Shown in pieces: positions 6,502 through 10,841 of a stretch of 10,841 bases of DNA. This DNA is from Thermomicrobiaceae bacterium. GTDB taxonomy: Bacteria; Chloroflexota; Chloroflexia; Thermomicrobiales; Thermomicrobiaceae. A program made the translations under genes and the position numbers. The notes under the pieces are model-generated. The model saw nothing but the letters and a program-made list of their open reading frames with translations, did no database searches and was not told where the DNA came from. The DNA lies in the NCBI GenBank assembly GCA_025966355.1, contig JAICWZ010000027.1:1-10841 (forward strand), written 5' to 3'. Positions within the stretch are counted from its first letter, which is position 1. Every line of letters starts with the position of its first letter.

Positions 6502-7911
6502 GTGTCGCGATCGCCGGACTTCGACATTCAAGGACTCCCCAGTCCCCCTGCGCTGCTGCACTTCGTCGGCATCGGCGGCGTCGGCATGAGCGGTCTGGCA
6601 CGCATGCTGGTGCGCCGCGGCTACGATGTGACCGGTTCGGATATCGCGCATTCGCCGGTCGTGGCGGCGCTGCTGCGCGAGGGCGTGCCGGTGTCGATCG
6701 GTCATGCCGCCAAGAATCTCGGTGACGCTGATCTGGTCATCGCGACGGCGGCCGTGACGGACGATAATCCTGAACTGGTCGAGGCGCGCGAACGAGGCAT
6801 CCCAATCATCAAACGGGCAGCAGTCCTGGGGTTGCTGGCCGTGCATCGAACGTCGATCGCGGTGGCCGGTACGCACGGCAAATCGACAACGAGTGGCATG
6901 CTGGCGTATTCGCTGGATTCGGGCGGTTTCGCACCTTCGTTCGCGGTCGGCGCTGATATCACGCAACTCGGCACCAACGCTCGGGCCGGAGATGGTCCGG
7001 TCTTTGTCGCCGAGGCGGACGAATACGACCGCAGCTTCCTCTGGCTCAAGCCGGATGTGGCCATCATTACGAATATCGAGCACGATCACCCGGATATCTT
7101 CCCAACGCTGGAGGATATCGAAGACGCATTCGATGCCTTCGTCAGTGGGATCAAGCCGGGCGGTACGCTCGTCGTCTCGGCCGATGATCCGGGCTGCCGC
7201 ATGTTGCTGGCGCGCCATACGTCGTTGCCGGAGCACGTCGTGACCTTCGGCATTTCGGATCGTGCCGACTGGCAGATCGAACGTGTCGCCGGGCGTGATC
7301 ATTTCCGCATGCCGGATGGCAACGTCATCCGCACGCGCCTTCGCATGCCGGGCTTACATAATCGTCTCAACGCGGCGGCCTGTCTGGCGGCGGCAACGGC
7401 CGTCGGAGTCGATCCAGCCAGGTTGGTTCCTGGTCTGGAGCAATTCGACGGCGTCGGTCGCCGCTTCGAACTGAAGGCCGTGGCGGGTGACGTCACGATC
7501 ATCGAGGACTACGCGCATCACCCGACCGAGATTCGCGCCACCATCGGCGCGGCGCGCGAGCGCTATCCGGCGGCGAAGATCATCGTCGTCTTTCAGCCGC
7601 ACACTTACAGCCGCACGCTGGCGCTTTTGTCGGAGTTCGCGTCGGCGCTCTCGCTCGCTGATCGAGTCGTGCTGGCACCGATCTACGCCGCGCGCGAATC
7701 GGACGACATGGGCGTCTCGTCCAAGGCGATCGGCGAACTGATCGACACCATTCCCGTCGAGATCGGTGCGACGCTGGATGCGGCGGCCGAGCTGGCGGTC
7801 GCGGCGGCGCGGCCAGGCGATCTGATTCTCGTGACCGGTGCGGGCGATGTCTGGAAGGTGAGTTTGAAGGCAGCGGCGGCCCTCAGCAAGACCGATGAGA
7901 TTGGAGCGTAG
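6502..7911 (+). CDS. murC: UDP-N-acetylmuramate--L-alanine ligase MurC
   Basis: MurC is the cytoplasmic ATP-dependent ligase that adds L-Ala to UDP-MurNAc, the first amino acid of the stem peptide. The 469-residue protein has the N-terminal nucleotide-sugar loop FVGIGGVGMSGLA (21-33), VTGSD, the P-loop GTHGKSTT (123-130), EADEYDRSFL (171-180), TNIEHDHPD (190-198), HNRLN (286-290), GVGRRFE (317-323), YAHHPTEI (337-344), FQPHTYSR and the C-terminal GAGDVWKV (446-453). All are characteristic of MurC rather than MurD, MurE or Mpl, and length is normal. The start is GTG with a good ribosome site. ddl begins 3 bases after the TAG stop, so murB, often fused to or following murC, is not here. Confidence 0.96.
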   Translation: MSRSPDFDIQGLPSPPALLHFVGIGGVGMSGLARMLVRRGYDVTGSDIAHSPVVAALLREGVPVSIGHAAKNLGDADLVIATAAVTDDNPELVEARERGIPIIKRAAVLGLLAVHRTSIAVAGTHGKSTTSGMLAYSLDSGGFAPSFAVGADITQLGTNARAGDGPVFVAEADEYDRSFLWLKPDVAIITNIEHDHPDIFPTLEDIEDAFDAFVSGIKPGGTLVVSADDPGCRMLLARHTSLPEHVVTFGISDRADWQIERVAGRDHFRMPDGNVIRTRLRMPGLHNRLNAAACLAAATAVGVDPARLVPGLEQFDGVGRRFELKAVAGDVTIIEDYAHHPTEIRATIGAARERYPAAKIIVVFQPHTYSRTLALLSEFASALSLADRVVLAPIYAARESDDMGVSSKAIGELIDTIPVEIGATLDAAAELAVAAARPGDLILVTGAGDVWKVSLKAAAALSKTDEIGA

Positions 7912-7914
7912 GGG

Positions 7915-9018
7915 ATGCCGAGGAAGATACGTGTCGGGATGATCTTCGGCGGCCGTTCGGCGGAGCACGATGTCTCGCTGCGTTCGGCGGAAGCGATCAT
8001 GAACGCCATCGACCGCGACAAGTTCGAGATCGTACCGGTCGGAATTACGCGCGATGGGCGCTGGATCAGCGGCGGCAATCCGCTCCTGCAACTGGCCGAC
8101 TACTCGCAACTGCCGCTGGCCAACCCCGATTCGGAGCGTCTCGTTGGATCGTCGCTACCCGCGCGCCAGGAAACCCCGACGCTGGACGTGCGCTCATCCG
8201 GCTGGGCGCAAGACGTCGACGTGCTCTTCCCGGTGCTGCACGGTCCCTGGGGCGAGGACGGCACGGTTCAGGGGATGCTGGAACTGGCGAACGTGCCGTA
8301 CGTCGGCTCGGGCGTGCTCGCGTCGGCGGTCGGCATGGACAAGATCACATCGAAGCAGCTCTTCGAGCGCGCCGGGCTGCCGGTTGCCCCCTGGATCGCC
8401 GTTTTGCGTCGCGACTGGCGGCGCGATCCGGATGCCATTGCGGAGCGGGTTGAGCGTGAAATCGGTTATCCCTGCTTCACAAAACCGGCCAACCTTGGCT
8501 CGAGCCTCGGCATCGATAAAGTGCATCACGCCGGTGAGCTGGCCGCCGCCATGGACGAGGCGGCACGCTACGACCGCAAAATCGTGATCGAGCGTGGGCT
8601 GGATGCGCGTGAGTTCGAGGTGAGCGTTCTCGGTAACGATGATCCGGTGACATCGGTGGCGGGCGAGGTTGAGTCGATCAACGAGTTCTACGATTTCGAT
8701 GCCAAGTATGTTGATGATCGCTCGAAGCTGGTCATTCCGGCGCCGATCGAGGCGAGCGTGATGGAAGAGATGCGTGGCATCGCCGCGAGCGCCTTCAAGG
8801 CGATCGACGCGGCCGGGCTGGCGCGCGTCGACTTCTTTATGGAGCGCTCGACCGGCCAGGTCTACTTGAATGAGATCAACACGATCCCCGGTTTCACACA
8901 GGCGAGCATGTATCCGTTGCTCTGGGAGGCGAGCGGGCTCTCATTCCAGGATCTGGTGACGCGGCTCGTGGAACTGGCGATTGAGCGGCATGGTGAGCGG
9001 CAGGGTTGGCCCGGATGA
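7915..9018 (+). CDS. ddl: D-alanine--D-alanine ligase Ddl
   Basis: Ddl joins two D-Ala molecules using ATP, giving the dipeptide that MurF adds to the precursor. The 367-residue ATP-grasp protein shows GMIFGGRSAEHDVSL (8-22), the Ddl signature HGPWGEDG (109-116), VGMDK, the ATP-binding lysine in FTKPANLGSSLGI (188-200), EFEVSVLG, the omega-loop EFYDFDAKY (257-265) and the metal-binding LNEINTIPGFT (318-328). The final Tyr of the omega-loop (Tyr265), the residue that is Phe in D-Ala-D-Lac ligases such as that of Leuconostoc, is retained. This points to D-Ala-D-Ala and a vancomycin-sensitive type precursor. The inner Tyr of YDY is Phe here. A GGAG at 7903-7906 precedes the start by 8 bases. The stop overlaps ftsQ as ATGA. 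Confidence 0.96.
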   Translation: MPRKIRVGMIFGGRSAEHDVSLRSAEAIMNAIDRDKFEIVPVGITRDGRWISGGNPLLQLADYSQLPLANPDSERLVGSSLPARQETPTLDVRSSGWAQDVDVLFPVLHGPWGEDGTVQGMLELANVPYVGSGVLASAVGMDKITSKQLFERAGLPVAPWIAVLRRDWRRDPDAIAERVEREIGYPCFTKPANLGSSLGIDKVHHAGELAAAMDEAARYDRKIVIERGLDAREFEVSVLGNDDPVTSVAGEVESINEFYDFDAKYVDDRSKLVIPAPIEASVMEEMRGIAASAFKAIDAAGLARVDFFMERSTGQVYLNEINTIPGFTQASMYPLLWEASGLSFQDLVTRLVELAIERHGERQGWPG

Positions 9019-9764
9019 GAGCGCGCAGGCCGGCTGATTCGGCACCTGACCGCCGCAAACGACGCCGCTCTCGGATCGGCACCTTCATACGAGACGGCTC
9101 GCGCAGTGGCCGCTTGCCTGCTTTTTTGCTCAGCGTCGGGCTGGCGGTGCTCGTCTTCGGCTTCCTTTTTTCGGGTGATTTCCCGGTGAAGGTCGTCGTC
9201 GTCCAGGGCAATAAGGTCGCCTACGCCGATGCGATCACCGAGTTGAGTGGCGCGATGGGCGAGTCGATCTTTTCCGTCGATTCCCGGACCATCGCCCAGC
9301 GGGTCGCGACGCATCCGGCGGTCTCATCGGTTAAGGTAACGACGGAGTTCCCGGACAAAGTCGTTATCCGGCTCAATGAGCGCGTGCCCGTCCTGGCCTG
9401 GCATACCGGCGATCAGGTGGCGCTCGTCGATGAGCGCGGCGACGTGATCGCGATTGCCGACGATCCGTCGCTGCCGGTAATCACCCAGACAAGCGGCGAC
9501 GGTCCGATTCCCGGCACCAGGGTGAAGGCAGGCATCGTGCAGGCCGCGCTGTATGTACACGAGAAGATGGGCACCAAACTTGCGCAGCTCGGCTACGACC
9601 CGGCGAGTGGACTGACCGCCCAGTTGAACGACGGCCGAACGGTGGTACTCGGCGATGGTGACAAGATCCCATTGAAGGTGAGCGTCCTGGAGACGGTACT
9701 GAAGCTTCCGGACCAGTGGACGCGGCTCGATGTCCGTCAACCGGATCGGCCGTATTACCAGTAA
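9015..9764 (+). CDS. ftsQ: FtsQ/DivIB-type cell division protein with POTRA domain
   Basis: FtsQ is a bitopic division protein that binds FtsL-FtsB and helps control FtsWI. From ATG 9015 (249 residues) there is a strongly basic cytoplasmic N-terminus (1-34), one membrane segment (about 35-53), a POTRA domain (about 56-122: VKVVVVQGNKVAYADAI, IFSVDS, HPAVSSVKVTTEFPDKVVIRLNER) and a beta-rich FtsQ domain (about 123-240: PVLAWHTGDQVALVDERGDVIA, LGDGDKIPLKV, LDVRQPDRPYYQ). The domain order and length are standard. A TTG at 9006 is an alternative start three codons upstream; ATG 9015 is preferred for its ATGA overlap with ddl and the CAGGG at 9001-9005. The gene is followed by a 152-base gap containing a promoter candidate. 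Confidence 0.93.
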   Translation: MRARRPADSAPDRRKRRRSRIGTFIRDGSRSGRLPAFLLSVGLAVLVFGFLFSGDFPVKVVVVQGNKVAYADAITELSGAMGESIFSVDSRTIAQRVATHPAVSSVKVTTEFPDKVVIRLNERVPVLAWHTGDQVALVDERGDVIAIADDPSLPVITQTSGDGPIPGTRVKAGIVQAALYVHEKMGTKLAQLGYDPASGLTAQLNDGRTVVLGDGDKIPLKVSVLETVLKLPDQWTRLDVRQPDRPYYQ

Positions 9765-9799
9765 CGGCGCGAATTGGCCCGACGCAAGAGGTGTCCGAA

Positions 9800-9811
9800 C
9801 ACGTCGACGTG
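9800..9811. repeat. 12-bp perfect palindrome upstream of the ftsA-like gene (operator candidate)
   Basis: CACGTCGACGTG is a perfect 12-base palindrome in the ftsQ to ftsA-like gap. Its centre is about 40 bases before the -10 candidate at 9843. CGAAC flanks it on both sides as a direct repeat (9796-9800 and 9812-9816). A second small palindrome, ACACTGTGT (9819-9827), covers the expected -35 position. This arrangement would suit a regulator-binding region, but no known operator consensus is recognised. Confidence 0.4.
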
Positions 9812-9839
9812 CGAACGTACACTGTGTCAGGATAGGCTG

Positions 9840-9848
9840 TGCTATACT
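9840..9848 (+). promoter_or_regulatory. Extended -10 promoter candidate for the ftsA-like gene
   Basis: TGCTATACT matches the extended -10 form TGnTATAAT with one mismatch in the hexamer (TATACT 9843-9848). No good -35 is seen at 16-18 bases, which is tolerable for extended -10 promoters. Transcription would begin near 9855, leaving a leader of about 60 bases before ATG 9917. The location in one of the few real gaps of this cluster supports an internal promoter, as known between ftsQ and ftsZ in other bacteria. Confidence 0.5.
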
Positions 9849-9901
9849 TGACCGCAGCTTTAACTGGCGATTCGGCACCAACACTGATCCGTTCGATTGA
9901 T

Positions 9902-9909
9902 GGAAAAGG
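9902..9909 (+). promoter_or_regulatory. Ribosome binding site deciding the start of the ftsA-like gene
   Basis: GGAAAAGG lies 7 bases before ATG 9917. The frame is open further upstream to 9839, but any start there would fall in or next to the -10 candidate and add residues with no FtsA match, so ATG 9917 is preferred. Confidence 0.5.
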
Positions 9910-9916
9910 CAGTGAA

Positions 9917-10756
9917 ATGCCGCTGTGCGACTGGTTTGCCGGTATCGACATCAACGGCCGTGACGTCAGCGCGGCGATCGGTTCGTCGCAGGGTGGCTCG
10001 CCACCGCGTGTTCATGCCAGTCGTTCGTTCGCGACGGAGAGTGAGCTCGAGCGTGCCCATGCGGTGCGGGAAATAGGAGAGTGGCTGCGACTCGAATCGG
10101 GCGGAAGTCTGAGACGGATCGGGTTGACCGTTCCCGGCGATGCCTACCGGTCGCTGTCGTCGAGTGGTGAATGTCGATTCTCCGAACCGACCATCGTCGA
10201 TGACGAAATGGTCGATCTGGTTCGCCAGCGCGCGCTTGCCGGTGCCGGATCTGGCGGGCCAGTCCTCTGCTCGACCGCGCGCGCCTTCGTTTGCGACGGG
10301 CGGACATTTCCTGAAGCGCCGCTCGGATTGTCCGTACGTTCACTCCGGGCCGAGGTCATAAACTGGGTGGCCCATCCGCGCTACATCCAGTCGGTGACCG
10401 GTCTGCTCGACGATATCGGCTTTGCACCGGGTTTCATCGCGCCGCGCGTGGTCGCGATTGCCGAGGCTGTTCTTGATCCGATGGAACGCGATCGCGGCGT
10501 CGTGGTCCTCTGCGTGAGCGAGGAGTTCACCGAGGTTGTTGCCTACCGCGACGGTCAGCTCGACGATCTCTTTGTTATCCCGCTCGGAAAGGCGAGGTTG
10601 GACGGCAAGCTCGCGAGCGCCTGCGGCATCTCGCTCGATCTCGTGCAACGGATCGACCTCCGTCGGATGCTCGGGAGCTCAATTGCTGATCCGATCGTAC
10701 AGCATGTCCGGACGATCGCGTCGGCCTGGAGCTTGAGCCTGATGCGTGCCATCTGA
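9917..10756 (+). CDS. ftsA: Divergent FtsA-like protein, closed early by TGA (possibly truncated)
   Basis: FtsA is an actin-fold ATPase that tethers FtsZ to the membrane. This 279-residue ORF follows ftsQ, the usual ftsA place. It keeps FtsA-like segments: FAGIDINGRDVSAAIGS at the N-terminus (8-23), IGLTVPGD (68-75), then APLGLSVRSLRAEV (134-147) and the HPRYIQSVTGLLDDIGF stretch (153-169), which matches the FtsA region around the 1C (SHS2) domain and its following helix. The nucleotide-binding motifs are lost: phosphate-1 GxDIGT reads GIDINGRD, and phosphate-2 DIGGGTTD reads CVSEEFTE (199-206). Typical FtsA has about 400 or more residues. Here TGA 10754-10756 removes the C-terminal subdomain and membrane-binding helix, although the same frame stays open beyond it. 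A PilM-like relative is possible but less likely from context. Confidence 0.65.
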   Translation: MPLCDWFAGIDINGRDVSAAIGSSQGGSPPRVHASRSFATESELERAHAVREIGEWLRLESGGSLRRIGLTVPGDAYRSLSSSGECRFSEPTIVDDEMVDLVRQRALAGAGSGGPVLCSTARAFVCDGRTFPEAPLGLSVRSLRAEVINWVAHPRYIQSVTGLLDDIGFAPGFIAPRVVAIAEAVLDPMERDRGVVVLCVSEEFTEVVAYRDGQLDDLFVIPLGKARLDGKLASACGISLDLVQRIDLRRMLGSSIADPIVQHVRTIASAWSLSLMRAI

Positions 10757-10762
10757 GCGCGG

Positions 10763-10841
10763 GTGGAAGCGGTCGGCCCGGTCTGGCAACTTCGTTCCGG
10801 CACGGTGATCGCGGACAGCGCGGGCACGCTCCCACTGCTCG
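10763..10841 (+). CDS. Open frame after the ftsA-like stop, possible FtsA C-terminal subdomain, runs off the edge
   Basis: After TGA 10754-10756 the same frame is open to the window end. It reads ARVEAVGPVWQLRSGTVIADSAGTLPLL when counted from 10757. The segment LRSGTVIADSAGTLPLL lines up with the FtsA motif L-x-x-G-[IV]-V-L-T-G-G-A-x-x-x-x-G-L. Codon third positions are mostly G or C in this frame, more so than in the +1 frame, while the remaining frame hits a stop. GTG 10763 could act as a restart six bases after the stop, without a clear ribosome site. The alternatives are a nonsense mutation or sequencing error in one continuous ftsA-like gene, or a separate new gene. Confidence 0.35.
   Translation, partial: MEAVGPVWQLRSGTVIADSAGTLPLL

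Noticed and set aside
6184..7302. 372-codon open frame on the - strand across the ftsW/murC junction
   Set aside because: It is antisense to two well-supported genes and is Arg-rich low-information sequence with no family resemblance, so it is a composition artefact.
9745..9775. Small stem (CCG...TTA/TAA...CGG) around the ftsQ stop codon as a terminator
   Set aside because: The stem is short with a bulge and no T-run follows, so a terminator is not supported.
9848..9876. TTGACC at 9848-9853 as a -35 box
   Set aside because: No -10-like hexamer lies 16-18 bases downstream (the sequence there is TTCGGC). The overlapping TATACT is the better element.
9839..9916. Upstream extension of the ftsA-like frame to 9839
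   Set aside because: The added 26 residues have no FtsA similarity, the start would lie at the -10 candidate, and ATG 9917 has its own ribosome site.
1..10841. Mobile elements, phage genes, CRISPR array, toxin-antitoxin or defence genes
   Set aside because: Every long stretch is accounted for by dcw genes. No transposase motifs, terminal inverted repeats, spaced direct repeats or tRNA-like structures were seen.

Overview
This window is a stretch of a division and cell wall (dcw) cluster from a GC-rich bacterium. All genes are on the + strand and packed with little or no space between them. The order is rsmH (3' end only), ftsL-like, ftsI-type penicillin-binding protein, mraY, murD, ftsW, murC, ddl, ftsQ, then a divergent ftsA-like gene that runs towards the right edge. 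The presence of an ftsA-type gene argues against Actinobacteria. The GC-rich coding, the gene order and the MurD sequence variants would fit a Chloroflexota/Thermomicrobia-like organism, but this is a tentative inference made without any database search.

Layout. Bases 1-2428 hold the division part: the RsmH C-terminus, an FtsL-like membrane protein with a long Pro/Ala tail, and a class B penicillin-binding protein. These three are joined by stop/start overlaps. A 199-base gap (2429-2627) contains inverted repeats and a possible very short leader ORF that ends across the mraY start codon. Bases 2628-9018 hold lipid I synthesis (mraY), precursor ligases (murD, murC), the FtsW glycosyltransferase and D-Ala-D-Ala ligase. 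Base 9015 starts ftsQ. A 152-base gap (9765-9916) carries an extended -10 promoter candidate and operator-like palindromes ahead of the ftsA-like gene.

How the genes work together. MurC and MurD add L-Ala and D-Glu to UDP-MurNAc. Ddl makes the D-Ala-D-Ala dipeptide. MraY moves the finished precursor onto undecaprenyl phosphate. FtsW polymerises the glycan and the FtsI-type protein crosslinks it at the septum, with FtsL and FtsQ as the bitopic scaffold and FtsA as the membrane link to FtsZ. murE, murF, murG and murB, which often sit inside such clusters, are absent from their usual positions and must lie elsewhere if the pathway is complete.

The most unusual part is the right end. The FtsA-like protein has lost the recognisable nucleotide-binding motifs of the actin fold. 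Its frame is closed by a TGA after 279 codons, yet the same frame stays open to the window edge and reads like the missing FtsA C-terminal subdomain. I saw no mobile element, tRNA, rRNA, CRISPR array or obviously new defence-type system.
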